Shown: positions 34,352 through 43,537 of the stretch, piece by piece
Layout: each line of letters opens with the position of its first letter
How positions within the stretch are numbered: the first letter of the stretch is position 1
Assembly (NCBI RefSeq): GCF_003261635.1
Contig: NZ_QFXK01000002.1
Location: forward strand, 29,281-93,280
Length of the DNA: 64,000 nucleotides
Reading direction: 5' to 3'
Origin: Kribbella monticola
GTDB taxonomy: Bacteria > Actinomycetota > Actinomycetes > Propionibacteriales > Kribbellaceae
Translations under genes and position numbers: made by a program
Notes under the pieces: generated by a model
The model's input: only the letters and a program-made list of their open reading frames with translations
What the model was told of the DNA's origin: nothing
The model's database searches: none

Positions 34352-35719
34352 TCATCGCGCCGTGCCGACGCGAGGGTGCTGGATCGTTTCGCCGGAGCTG
34401 ACCGGCGAGCGACGAGCGTCACGTAGTACGCGGATGATGATGTCCGGGCGCAGCAGCACCGTCGGGGGGACGGCCAGCTGCAGCACTCCGTTGAAGGCGC
34501 GTGCCACGGGGACGGACACATGGGCGGCGCGGATGACCATCCCGAGGTAGCCGTTCAGCTGGGCGGTACCGCGTGGACGTGCCCCTACCGTCGCGGGGTG
34601 TCCGAAGTCTCCGCCGACGGCGATACGCCAGGGTCCGTCGATGACGCGAGCGGCCTTACGGTGGAATCTTCGGGGCAGCTCCGGCGAAAACAGGCCGACA
34701 CCCTGGGCCTCCTCCTTCAAAGCCCGGGCCTGCAGAGCCGCCGATGACATGCCCTGACCGTAGATCGGGTCGAAGCTGCTCGAGGCATCGCCGAGCGTGA
34801 CGAGACCTGGCAGCAGTGGTGTCTTCTCGTAGTGGCGTCGCTGGCTCGACGGGAACCGGTACGTCGAGATCTCGGAGACGCGCTCGCAACGGTTCACCAG
34901 CTGACCGACGACGGGACTGGGCAATGAGTCGGCGAAGGCTCGCATACCGTCCTCGTCGGCGGGCGGGACGTCGCCGTGCACCCCCGCCAGCGTCACCTGC
35001 CAGCGATCGTTCTCCACCGGCAGCACCGATCCGGCACGGAAGCTGCCCGGATTGTCGACGCAGGCAACGAAACCGCCGTCGAGATCACCCGGCGACCGGC
35101 GCATCTGGAAGGACGCGTAGCCGATGTCGATGCCGATCCGGGTCACCGGTGGCGCGAGCAGCCCGGACGCTGCCAGGTCGTGCGCGATGCGTGAGTTACG
35201 CCCCGAGCAATCGACGACCAGATCGGCCGCCCGGTCGATGCCGTCGGCCACAACCCCTGTCACGCGCCGCCCTCCGACGGTGTCCGGTCCCTCGACGACG
35301 ACTCGCTCGACCAGTACACCGTCCTCGATCCGAACGCCGGGAAGGGCCGCGACTCGCGCGCGGATCACGTGCTCGAGCAGCGGACGGGTCATGCACAGCA
35401 CCGGCGGACCCCAGTCGCCTCGAGCGCGGTAGGCGCCGCCCTGGTAGACCCATGCCCCCTGTCCGTCGACGGGCACCGCTCCGAGCGACTCGAGCTCCTC
35501 CCCGATACCGGGAAACCACTCGCGAAGCAGAGCCAGACCGGCTGCCAGCAGGAGATGCTGATGGCGACCCTGCGGCACATGCCCCCGCGGTGCGACGGCA
35601 TCCGTCAACCGTTCGCGCTCCAGTACGACGACCGATGCAGCCTGGTGGGCCACGGCGCGCGCTGCGAGCAGACCCGCCACACTGCCACCGGCGACGATCA
35701 CCTTCCCCTGTGCTGCCAC
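34352..35719 (-). CDS. FAD-dependent monooxygenase / halogenase-like oxidoreductase
   Basis: A 455-residue flavoprotein. The FAD-binding start is VIVAGGSVAGLLAARAVA (residues 8-25), with VVLERE at the end of the second strand and LVTLGDASSSFDPIYGQGMS near residue 310 as the second FAD motif. HVPQGRHQHLLLAAGL is typical of a geranylgeranyl-reductase/halogenase-like clade of group A flavin monooxygenases. The substrate is unknown; no polyketide or peptide synthase is adjacent. The GTG start has GGAGG five bases upstream. The stop is 13 bases from the convergent rnd stop. Confidence 0.75.
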   Translation of the reverse strand: MAAQGKVIVAGGSVAGLLAARAVAHQAASVVVLERERLTDAVAPRGHVPQGRHQHLLLAAGLALLREWFPGIGEELESLGAVPVDGQGAWVYQGGAYRARGDWGPPVLCMTRPLLEHVIRARVAALPGVRIEDGVLVERVVVEGPDTVGGRRVTGVVADGIDRAADLVVDCSGRNSRIAHDLAASGLLAPPVTRIGIDIGYASFQMRRSPGDLDGGFVACVDNPGSFRAGSVLPVENDRWQVTLAGVHGDVPPADEDGMRAFADSLPSPVVGQLVNRCERVSEISTYRFPSSQRRHYEKTPLLPGLVTLGDASSSFDPIYGQGMSSAALQARALKEEAQGVGLFSPELPRRFHRKAARVIDGPWRIAVGGDFGHPATVGARPRGTAQLNGYLGMVIRAAHVSVPVARAFNGVLQLAVPPTVLLRPDIIIRVLRDARRSPVSSGETIQHPRVGTAR

Positions 35720-35819
35720 CCGCGCCTCCAGCTCGTCGTCTCCAGGCTAAGGGCTCCGTAATCGACGGGGGGCTTGACCGGCGCGAGTGCCAGGTCGATC
35801 GTCGAGGGAGGGGGATTCG

Positions 35820-36638
35820 ATGAACGCTTCTGATGATCGGGTGCTGCGGTACACACGCGTGCTGTCGCTGTGCATCGTGCCGTTCCTGTTGGCCGGGTTC
35901 GTGATTCTGTACCTGTTCCCGCTGCACACGGCGCGACTGTGGGCCTGGCCGCTGCGACCGACGATGACCGCGATGGTGCTCGCCTCGGCGTACCTCGGCG
36001 GCGCGTACTTCTTCGTCCGCGCGGCGTTGGAGCGGCGCTGGCACGTCCTGGCGCCCGGGATGTTGGCGGTCACGGTGTTCGCGTCACTGCTGGGAGTGGC
36101 GACCGTGCTGCACTGGGGCAAGTTCAGCCACTCGAATGCGGCTTTCTGGATCTGGACAGCTCTGTACTTCGCCGCGCCGCCCCTCGTGTTCGGCGCCTGG
36201 TTGGCCAACCGCCGTTACGCCGACAACCCGGACGACTTACTCCCTCGGTTCGTGCGGGCCGGCATCGCGGCGGTCGGCGTACTGGCTCTTCTGCAAGGGG
36301 CGGCGATGTTCCTGTCGCCGTCGACGTTCCTGGATTTGTGGCCGTGGGCACTCACCCCGTTGTCGTGCCGGACGTTGGCTGCTGTGTGGTGCCTGGGCGC
36401 CGCCGGTCTCGGAATCCAGCGCTGGTCGACGTTGCGGCGGATGCTCGAGGTCGAACTGGTGATGGTCGGCTTGATCCTGCTCGCGGCGTTGCGGGCGCAT
36501 GACCAGCTCGACTCCTCCAAGCCTTTCGCTTGGCCGATGCTGATCGGTTTCTCGGCGTTGTTCTTCGCCTCGATCGTGCTGTTGTCGCGGCAGGTCCGGC
36601 TGCACAGGACCGTCAAGCGCCCGACCGCGATCAATTGA
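35820..36638 (+). CDS. Polytopic membrane protein of unknown function
   Basis: A 272-residue protein with about eight hydrophobic segments, starting with CIVPFLLAGFVILYLFPLH near residue 19 and ending with MLIGFSALFFASIVLLS before a short basic tail (RQVRLHRTVKR). The recurring Trp residues (LWAWPLRP, FLDLWPWALTPL) sit at predicted membrane boundaries. No transport or enzyme motif is recognised. The ATG at 35820 has an unusually good GAGGGAGGGGG upstream. It diverges from the flavin monooxygenase gene with 100 bases between the starts and shares no clear operon. Confidence 0.72.
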   Translation: MNASDDRVLRYTRVLSLCIVPFLLAGFVILYLFPLHTARLWAWPLRPTMTAMVLASAYLGGAYFFVRAALERRWHVLAPGMLAVTVFASLLGVATVLHWGKFSHSNAAFWIWTALYFAAPPLVFGAWLANRRYADNPDDLLPRFVRAGIAAVGVLALLQGAAMFLSPSTFLDLWPWALTPLSCRTLAAVWCLGAAGLGIQRWSTLRRMLEVELVMVGLILLAALRAHDQLDSSKPFAWPMLIGFSALFFASIVLLSRQVRLHRTVKRPTAIN

Positions 36639-36658
36639 CACGTACGCAGTACCGGTGC

Positions 36659-37405
36659 TCAGGCCGGCGGTGGGAGTACGACGCCGAAGCCGGCCACGGC
36701 CAGGCGTAACAGGACCTGGCCCGGGGCGAGCAGGTCGGCGATCTTCGCGGCGCTGAGCAGTTCTAGCTCGGCGAGCCGGACCGCGTAGGCCTCGGGCGAA
36801 ATCAGCCGCGCGTGATGAAGCTCGACGGTGTTGTGCCAGACCTTCCGCCGCGACTCCTGCAGGAATCGCTTGGACGCCCGTTGATTGAGCGGTCTGAGGG
36901 CACGATCCAGCAGGGTCCGTGCCGACTTGGTCGCCAGCTCGGCGTCCTCGGCTGCCACCCGATCGGCGAGTACGCCGTCGATCCGCTCGTGATCGCGACG
37001 CCTGCTCTCCAGCAGCGCCGGGTCGTCGAACTGCTCGACCGGTATCACTGCCAGCAATGCCTGCGGCAGGTCGTAGTTGACGTGCGCATTGATGCCCAGC
37101 AACACTTGCCGCAACGGCGGCAGGTCCGCCGGCGCATCGAAGGCCAGCCGCCAAGGCCGCGACACGCCCGCACCGCCGGACCGCTCTGCGTCGAAGGCTT
37201 TCAGATACAGGTCGGCGAAGACGACGTCCCAGGCCTCGACCCACTCCGGATCCTCGAACACTCCCCGGTCCACGGCCCCCGCCACCGCGGTCGTCGTCCG
37301 CTGATAGGTCGCGAGGAACTCCCGCCGCGTCTCCTCCGCCGGCGTCAACGTGTCGAGCCGCTCCTGCAGCGCCGCAACCACCGCCTCGATGCCGCCGTGT
37401 CCCAT
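36659..37405 (-). CDS. DUF5995 family protein
   Basis: A 248-residue, mostly helical, apparently soluble protein. REFLATYQRTTTAVAGAV, EAWDVVFADLYLKAFDA, PWRLAFDAP and the strongly conserved-looking LLGINAHVNYDLPQALL match the DUF5995 family of actinobacteria; the GINAHVNYDL segment with its His and Asp could be a ligand site. Function unknown. I place the start at ATG 37405 (MGHGGIEAVV), because the open frame upstream to 37690 crosses the operator-like repeats and the divergent methyltransferase gene. Confidence 0.72.
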   Translation of the reverse strand: MGHGGIEAVVAALQERLDTLTPAEETRREFLATYQRTTTAVAGAVDRGVFEDPEWVEAWDVVFADLYLKAFDAERSGGAGVSRPWRLAFDAPADLPPLRQVLLGINAHVNYDLPQALLAVIPVEQFDDPALLESRRRDHERIDGVLADRVAAEDAELATKSARTLLDRALRPLNQRASKRFLQESRRKVWHNTVELHHARLISPEAYAVRLAELELLSAAKIADLLAPGQVLLRLAVAGFGVVLPPPA

Positions 37406-37430
37406 GACTGTCAGTATCGGCGCGTTTGGC

Positions 37431-37489
37431 TGTTTCCGGGTCTTTTTCCGGAAACAGCAACAATTTCCAGAAACAGCAACAAAAGTTGC
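37431..37489. promoter_or_regulatory. Operator-like cluster of direct and inverted repeats
   Basis: Between the divergent DUF5995 and methyltransferase genes, a 19-base unit is repeated in tandem at 37445-37463 and 37464-37482 (TTTCCGGAAACAGCAACAA, one mismatch). TGTTTCCGG at 37431-37439 is an inverted partner of CCGGAAACA at 37448-37456, and GCAAC-AAAA-GTTGC closes the cluster at 37476-37489. The segment is distinctly AT-richer than its surroundings. It looks like a multi-site operator controlling both genes. Confidence 0.55.
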
Positions 37490-37522
37490 CGGGTGTCGGC
37501 GTACTGGCGCAGGCTCGTCCGC

Positions 37523-38422
37523 ATGAGCACAGACACCACCTCCGGCCACGGGCACGGACATGGTCACGGCCACGGGCACGACACCGAGCTGGACTGGGAG
37601 GCGATGGCCGACAACCTGGAGACCAACGGCGAACTGCATCTCCCGGCCCTTCGCAGTACGGCGTCGCGGCTGGCCGAACTGCTGACGCATCCCACCCGCA
37701 TCTTCGACATCGGCAGTGGACCGGGCGTGATGACGTGCGTGTTCGCCGAGATCTTCCCGACCGCCGAAGTGGTCGCCGTCGACCCGACGCCCGGCCTGCT
37801 CGACCGCGTCGTCGCCCGCGCCGACCGGCTCGGATTCGGCCGGCGGGTGACCACCGTCCAGGCCGAGCTACCGGGTCTGCCCGGAAGCCTCGGGTCGGCC
37901 GACCTGGTGTGGAGCAGCCGAGCCGTGCACCACCTCGGCGACCAGCAGGCCGCGCTGCAAGAACTGGCTGGCGTACTACGGCCTTCCGGCGTACTCGCTG
38001 TCTCCGAGGCGGGCCTGCCGATGCGCTATCTCCCGCGCGACATCGGCATCGGCCGTCCGGGTCTGCTGGCGCGGCTCGACGCTGTCCAGGAGTCCTGGTT
38101 CGAGGCCATGCGGGCCGAGCTTCCCGGCTCGATCTCGGTGATCGAGGACTGGCCCGCGATGCTGGCCGGCGCGGGGCTGACCGACGTACGAAGCTTCGCC
38201 ACCCTTCTCGATCTCCCGGCGCCGCTGACCGATGCCGCCCGCGGTTACCTCCGCGAGCACCTGAGGCGCCTCCGCGACACGATGACCGAAGCTCTGGACG
38301 AGGACGACCACCGGACACTCGGCGTACTGGTCGATCCGGACGCTCAGGAAGGCATCCTGCGCCGACCTGACGCCTTCCTCCTCAGCGCCGATTCGGTCTT
38401 CACCGGGCGAGCTTCTGGTTGA
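37523..38422 (+). CDS. SAM-dependent methyltransferase with His/Gly-rich N-terminus
   Basis: A 299-residue class I methyltransferase. Residues 8-19 are a His-Gly alternation (SGHGHGHGHGHGHD) that would bind Ni, Zn, Co or Cu. The SAM-binding strand is IFDIGSGPGVMTCVFAEIF near residue 60, with VVAVDPTPGLLDR as motif II and DLVWSSRAVHHLGD as motif IV. The acceptor is unknown. The His tail suggests a metal-related role or metal control. The frame is open far upstream (to 36812), but the ATG at 37523 follows the operator cluster and begins the recognisable protein. Its 3' end overlaps mycothione reductase by 23 bases. Confidence 0.8.
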   Translation: MSTDTTSGHGHGHGHGHGHDTELDWEAMADNLETNGELHLPALRSTASRLAELLTHPTRIFDIGSGPGVMTCVFAEIFPTAEVVAVDPTPGLLDRVVARADRLGFGRRVTTVQAELPGLPGSLGSADLVWSSRAVHHLGDQQAALQELAGVLRPSGVLAVSEAGLPMRYLPRDIGIGRPGLLARLDAVQESWFEAMRAELPGSISVIEDWPAMLAGAGLTDVRSFATLLDLPAPLTDAARGYLREHLRRLRDTMTEALDEDDHRTLGVLVDPDAQEGILRRPDAFLLSADSVFTGRASG

Positions 38423-39767
38423 GGTCGCGCAATGCGTTGCTGATGACTTCGGTGAGCGCGGGGTGGATCCAGTACGGCCGCTCGGCCAGCGACCGAGTGT
38501 CGACGTCCAGCGTCATGGCGACGACCAACGGCTGGATCAGGGTTGCGGCCTGCGGACCCATGATGTGCGCGCCCAGCAACCGCCCGGTACGGCGATCAGC
38601 GAGCACCTTGCAGAAGCCGGTGGTGTCCTCCATCGCCCACCCGTAGGCGACATCCGCGTATTGGTGGCTGGCGGCAACATAATCGCGCCCCGCCTCCCGG
38701 CAGTCCTGCTCGGTCGCCCCCACGGACGCAATCTGTGGACTAGTGAAAACGGCAGCCGGTACGACGTCGTGGTCGGTCGCTCGCAGGTCGTCGTGGTGCA
38801 GCAGGTTGTGAGCGACCACCTCGGCCTCCCGATTCGCAACATGCTTCAACGGGTACGGCGAACAGATGTCGCCGAGCGCATAGACGCCGTCGGCATCGGT
38901 TCGCTGATACTCGTCGACGACGATCCGGCCGTCGTCGTACGTCTTGATCCCGGCTTTGTCGAGATCGAGCCCGTCGCTGTTCGGCGTCCGGCCCACGACG
39001 ACCAGCAGAGTGTCGGCCTCGACGACCGCCCCGTCGTCGAGGACCAATCGGAGGGCACCGGGTTCGCCTTCGAGCTTCTTCAGTTCGCGCCCGAGCCGAA
39101 GCTCGAACCGCTCCCCCGCCAACTCTGTAAGGGCTTTCGCGACGGCTTCGTCCTGCGGGCCGAGAAGACGCTCGGCCTGTTCGACGATGACGATCTCGCT
39201 GCCGGCCGCCGCGAAGACCTCAGCCAACTCGGCGGCGATGTAGCCACCACCGAGAATCGCGAGCCGGTGTGGTGGCGTGTCGATCCGCATGATGGTGTCG
39301 GAGGTTTCGTAGGGCAGCCCGGATTCGCTGACGGGCGGTGGGACCGTCGGACGCCCACCGGCAGCGATCACGATCTGATCGGCGTGCACGGGGGTGGACC
39401 CGAGCTGCAGCGACTTGGGGCCGAGGAAGCGCGCGTGATCGCGATAGACCGTGACGAAGTCGCTCTCCTCCCGGCCGGCACGACCGTTTGCCTCTTCGGC
39501 GTCGAGGCGGTTGAATACGCGGTCCCGGAGATCTGTCCATCGGAGCCGGAGTAGTTCGGCGTCGACGTTGTACCGCCCGGCATCACGGACGGTTCGGGCG
39601 ATGTCGGCGGCGTAGACGAGCATCTTGGAGGGGATGCAGCCGTAGTTCAAACACGTCCCACCGAAGCGCCGCTCCTCAACGATGGCGACGTCGAGCTTGG
39701 AGAACGCGTCGGTGATGACGAGATTGCCTGAGCCCGCGCCGATGACGATGAGGTCGTGATGCCGCAT
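38400..39767 (-). CDS. mtr: Mycothione reductase
   Basis: A 455-residue flavin disulphide reductase that reduces oxidised mycothiol with NADPH, maintaining the main thiol of actinobacteria. FAD binding is by DLIVIGAGSGN at residues 5-15. The redox pair is in GGTCLNYGCIPSKM, Cys39 and Cys44 from this start, the same spacing as in known mycothione reductases. NADPH binding is by AILGGGYIAAELAEVFA and the dimer interface His lies in YWIHPALTEV. AGSGN, rather than the GGSGG-type start of glutathione reductase, favours mycothione reductase. ATG 39767 is used; the open extension to 39824 lacks domain similarity. Confidence 0.88.
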   Translation of the reverse strand: MRHHDLIVIGAGSGNLVITDAFSKLDVAIVEERRFGGTCLNYGCIPSKMLVYAADIARTVRDAGRYNVDAELLRLRWTDLRDRVFNRLDAEEANGRAGREESDFVTVYRDHARFLGPKSLQLGSTPVHADQIVIAAGGRPTVPPPVSESGLPYETSDTIMRIDTPPHRLAILGGGYIAAELAEVFAAAGSEIVIVEQAERLLGPQDEAVAKALTELAGERFELRLGRELKKLEGEPGALRLVLDDGAVVEADTLLVVVGRTPNSDGLDLDKAGIKTYDDGRIVVDEYQRTDADGVYALGDICSPYPLKHVANREAEVVAHNLLHHDDLRATDHDVVPAAVFTSPQIASVGATEQDCREAGRDYVAASHQYADVAYGWAMEDTTGFCKVLADRRTGRLLGAHIMGPQAATLIQPLVVAMTLDVDTRSLAERPYWIHPALTEVISNALRDLNQKLAR

Positions 39768-39837
39768 ACCTGCTCTGGTACCCAACATCGCGCGGGGATG
39801 ACATGAAGGGCCGAACGACCGCATCTCACCTCAACCG

Positions 39838-40140
39838 GCTCGCCTTCAACCAGGTGCGACGCAGGAGCAGCAAGTACGCGGGCGGGCGACCTGGGCTCCA
39901 ACCACAGCACCGCAGACAGCAACCCCCTCGGCGCACCAGCTCGCCTTCGACCAGCTGCGACGCAGGAGCAGCAAGCCCCGGGGCGGGTGGGCAGGAGCCG
40001 CCGACGTAGGAGGCAGGCGACCCGGGCTCTCACCACGGACTCCCGACAGCATCCACCTCGGCGCGGCGGCTCGCCTTCAACCAGCTGCGACGCAGGAGCA
40101 GCAAGTACCGGGGCGGGTGGGCAGGAGCGCGCCGACGCAG
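39838..40140. repeat. Three degenerate intergenic repeats of 100-130 bp
   Basis: The 440-base gap between mycothione reductase and the GPx-like gene holds three direct repeats starting at 39838, 39939 and 40069. Each begins GCTCGCCTTCAACCAG and continues through a GCGACGCAGGAGCAGCAAG block. Copies 2 and 3 share a further GGGGCGGGTGGGCAGGAG stretch that copy 1 lacks. Spacing is irregular (101 and 130 bases) and the repeats carry no consistent reading frame, so I treat them as non-coding. Confidence 0.8.
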
Positions 40141-40165
40141 GAGGCGGCGACCGGGGAAAATCACT

Positions 40166-40196
40166 CGAGCGCCGGCGATTACCTCGCCGGCGCTCG
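40166..40196 (-). terminator. Hairpin terminator of the GPx-like operon
   Basis: A perfect 12-bp stem (CGAGCGCCGGCG, 40166-40177, with 40185-40196) and a 7-base loop. Read on the minus strand it lies just after the GPx-like stop at 40209 and is followed by AGTGATTTT, close to a rho-independent terminator. Confidence 0.8.
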
Positions 40197-40208
40197 TAGT
40201 ACGGAACT

Positions 40209-40693
<485 letters not shown>

Positions 40694-40697
<4 letters not shown>

Positions 40698-41377
40698 CGA
40701 GGTCCTCGATCGGTTGGGAGGTGGCGGGACAGGAATTCGGTGGTGCGCTGCCACGCCAGGGCCGAGGCCTCGGCGTGGTGGAAGGCCGGGAGCGGGTTGT
40801 CGAACGCGTGGTCGGCGCCCGGGTACCGGTAGATCTCGTTCTCGGGGGTGTCGATCGCCTTGATGATGCGATCGAGGTCGTCGCCCAGATAGGCGTCCGC
40901 TTCGCCGAAGTGGTGCAGGCTCGGTGCGTCGACCTGGAGGTCGAGCAGGCGCGGCAGAGCGGACCCGTAGTAGCTGACGAGTACGTCGGGCTGCGACACC
41001 GCGGCGACGTTGTACCCGAGCCCGCCGCCGAAGCAGAAGCCGACGATGCCGACGCCCTCGTCGCGGCCGCGCAGGTACTCCAGGGCGGCAACGGAGTCGG
41101 ACACGGCGAGGTCCCAGTCGACGCGGCTCATCACCGCGACCGCTCGCTCGAGCAGGTCGGGTGCGGACTCGTCCAGCTCGGTGTCGTCGAGGCGCCAGTA
41201 GATCTCGGGGGCCAACACGTAATACCCGAGCGCCGCCAGGTCGAACGCGCGCTGCTGGATGTAGTCCGAGACGCCGAAGATCTCCTGCAAGAGCAGGATC
41301 CCGGGTCCGGTGCCGCTAGTAGGTTCCCAGATGTGCACCGGCATCAGTCCGGTACCAGTGTCGATCTCCAAGGTCAC
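40694..41377 (-). CDS. Dienelactone hydrolase family protein
   Basis: A 227-residue alpha/beta hydrolase. The nucleophile is Cys in GFCFGGGLGYN (near residue 116), with the Glu in LLLQEIFGVSDYI and the His in GADHAFDNP completing the Cys-Glu/Asp-His set characteristic of dienelactone hydrolases. In aromatic degradation this opens dienelactones to maleylacetate, but no catechol genes are nearby and many relatives act on other esters. The GTG start at 41377 opens the pair with the GPx-like gene. No signal peptide; cytosolic. Confidence 0.85.
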
Positions 41378-41434
41378 AGAGTGAGCCTACGTCGGTGCAC
41401 ACGTCACCGCCGTGAGAACCTCGCCACAACCGCT

Positions 41435-42115
41435 CTAGTGAGTGCGCGTCGACTCGCGTTCGACCTCCACAACAGTAGGTTCCACGACCACTGGAGCTGG
41501 CATCCAGCTCTGCGCCTCGGCGATCGCCGAGCTCAGCAGGTCGAACAACCGGTCGTCGGCGTTCGACACGCAGGCCTGGGAGATGCCTTCGACAGCGCAC
41601 GACACCGCTCGCGGCGCCGTACGACGGCTGTAGTCGGCGCGACCCCGGCGTGCCTTCGCTGTGAAGGTCCTCGCCCACTTGGCAGCCGCAGGGACGGCCT
41701 CCAGTGCTGCTTGCGACTCCGGCTGCATGCTGTCGAGCGGTCGCCCATCCAGCTCGGCCAGGTGGCGCTCCCCCACCAGCAACGCGACAGCGAGCACGTA
41801 CTGCCGCTCCTGCGACACCACGGGCAGCGCGTGCTGGATGCACCGGGCAGTGATCCGCGGTACGACGCGTGGGTCGTCCGGGGTCAGCCCGATGACCGAC
41901 GGGATCAGCGGAGCGAGCCGGGCGCGCCCGGCGTCCGTCGTACAGTCGTTGACGTCGCGGGCGACTCCGGCGAGGAGTGGGTGCGTGCAGGCCGGGTGGT
42001 CCGACCAGGGTTCACCTGCGAGGTACGAGGCGAACTCCATGAAGCAGGCGCCCTTGCGGGGGTTGCGGTGCTTGCCCCGGGACAGCACCGGGACAGTCAG
42101 TTCGTGTTTGTCCAT
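41435..42115 (-). CDS. Conserved protein of unknown function with His/Cys-rich start
   Basis: A 226-residue protein I do not recognise. The first part looks well constrained: RGKHRNPRKGACFMEFASY then SDHPACTHPLLAGVARDVND (residues about 12-60), rich in His and Cys that could bind metal. RLAPLIPSVIGLTPDDPR follows, and the middle is helical. The last 30 residues are Val/Glu/Pro-rich and probably disordered. The ATG at 42115 has GGAGCAAG upstream; the frame is open to 42256 but lacks a better start. It is divergent from fadA and not obviously in an operon. Confidence 0.6.
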   Translation of the reverse strand: MDKHELTVPVLSRGKHRNPRKGACFMEFASYLAGEPWSDHPACTHPLLAGVARDVNDCTTDAGRARLAPLIPSVIGLTPDDPRVVPRITARCIQHALPVVSQERQYVLAVALLVGERHLAELDGRPLDSMQPESQAALEAVPAAAKWARTFTAKARRGRADYSRRTAPRAVSCAVEGISQACVSNADDRLFDLLSSAIAEAQSWMPAPVVVEPTVVEVERESTRTH

Positions 42116-42337
42116 TACTTGCTCCAGCGAAGCACGTGGGTCCCGACGGTTCCAGGACGTACCTGACTTCCAGCATGCGCCTGATCCCCGCCTGATGCCA
42201 CGCCCTGGCGAGACCGGCTCGCGCCGCTTTCGGAGCGCGCTTGTGAGCAGCGGCACAGGCGTGCCTGCTGGGCGGTTGTGTTACCGACGGGTAGCATCGA
42301 ACCTGCTCCACATCCCTGAACCACAGAGGAGGGCCTC

Positions 42338-43537
42338 GTGCCCCGTGAGATCCGCGATGTCGTGTTCGTCGACGGCGTTCGCACCCCGTTCGGCAAGGCC
42401 AAGGGCCAGTACGCCGAGACGCGCGCCGACGACCTCGTGATCAAGTGCATCCGGGAACTGCTCCGGCGGAACCCGTCGCTGCCCCCGGAGAAGGTGGACG
42501 AGGTTGCGATCGCGGCCACCACCCAGATCGGCGACCAGGGCCTGACCATCGGCCGGACCGCCGCACTGCTGGCCGGTCTGCCGAACACCACGCCCGGCTA
42601 CGCCATCGACCGGATGTGCGCAGGCGCGATGACCGCTGTCACCACCACCGCCGCCGGGATCGCCTTCGGCGCGTACGACGTGGTCGTGGCCGGCGGCGTC
42701 GAGCACATGGGCCGGCACCCGATGGGCGAAGGCGTCGACCCGAACCCGCGGATCATCTCCGAGAAGCTCGTCGACACCTCCGCGCTGGTCATGGGTTCGA
42801 CCGCCGAGAACCTGCACGACCGGTATCCGACGATCACCAAGCAGCGGGTGGACGCGTTCGCGGTCGCCTCCCAGGAGCGCGCCGCCAAGGCGTACGCGAA
42901 CGACCTGATCCAGCCGGACCTGGTCCCGATCGCGACCCGCTCGGCCGAGCACGGCTGGGGCTACGCGACCACCGACGAGCCGATGCGCCCGGGCACCACG
43001 ATGGAAGACCTGGCCAAGCTCAAGACCCCGTTCCGCCCGCACGGCCGGGTCACCGCGGGCAACTCGGCCGGTATCAACGACGGCGCCACCGCGTGCCTGC
43101 TGACCTCCGCGGAGGCAGCCGCCGAACTCGGCCTGACGCCGAAGATGAAGCTGGTCTCGTACGGCTTCGTCGGCGTCGAGCCCGAGGTGATGGGCATCGG
43201 TCCGGTCCCCGCGACCGAGAAGGCGCTGAAGCTGGCCGGCCTGACCATCGACGACATCCAGGCGTTCGAGGTGAACGAGGCGTTCGCCGTACAGGTGCTG
43301 GCTTTCCTCGAGCACTACGGCATCGCCGACGACGACCCGCGGGTGAACCCGTACGGCGGGGCGATCGCATACGGACACCCGCTGGCCTCGTCCGGCATCC
43401 GGCTGATGAACCAGTTGGCCAAGCAGTTCGAGCTGCGGCCCGAGGTGCGGTACGGCCTCACCACCATGTGCGTCGGCCTCGGCATGGGCGGCACTGTCAT
43501 CTGGGAGAACCCGCACTTCGAAGGGGCAGCCGCATGA
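42338..43537 (+). CDS. fadA: Acetyl-CoA C-acyltransferase (thiolase)
   Basis: A 399-residue thiolase that cleaves 3-oxoacyl-CoA with CoA in the last step of beta-oxidation. The acyl-bearing Cys is in AIDRMCAGAM (about residue 92). The base His lies in AYGHPLASSG and the second Cys in TTMCVGLGMGG, the normal C-H-C set, with VNEAFAVQ the conserved NEAF motif. The GTG start follows GAGGAGGG. The stop overlaps the fadB start as ATGA, so the thiolase and the dehydrogenase/hydratase are translated together and probably form the trifunctional-type complex. Confidence 0.94.
   Translation: MPREIRDVVFVDGVRTPFGKAKGQYAETRADDLVIKCIRELLRRNPSLPPEKVDEVAIAATTQIGDQGLTIGRTAALLAGLPNTTPGYAIDRMCAGAMTAVTTTAAGIAFGAYDVVVAGGVEHMGRHPMGEGVDPNPRIISEKLVDTSALVMGSTAENLHDRYPTITKQRVDAFAVASQERAAKAYANDLIQPDLVPIATRSAEHGWGYATTDEPMRPGTTMEDLAKLKTPFRPHGRVTAGNSAGINDGATACLLTSAEAAAELGLTPKMKLVSYGFVGVEPEVMGIGPVPATEKALKLAGLTIDDIQAFEVNEAFAVQVLAFLEHYGIADDDPRVNPYGGAIAYGHPLASSGIRLMNQLAKQFELRPEVRYGLTTMCVGLGMGGTVIWENPHFEGAAA

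Noticed and set aside
36237..38318. A 693-codon minus-strand frame over the membrane protein, DUF5995 and methyltransferase genes.
   Set aside because: It spans three separate genes and the operator region; it is Arg/Gly/Ala-rich with no recognisable fold.
39838..40140. CRISPR array in the intergenic repeats.
   Set aside because: There are only three long copies, with irregular spacing, partial similarity between the repeats and no cas gene.
42445..43533. Upstream extension of the fadB frame inside fadA.
   Set aside because: The hydratase domain starts at ATG 43534; the upstream part is Arg-rich out-of-frame fadA sequence.
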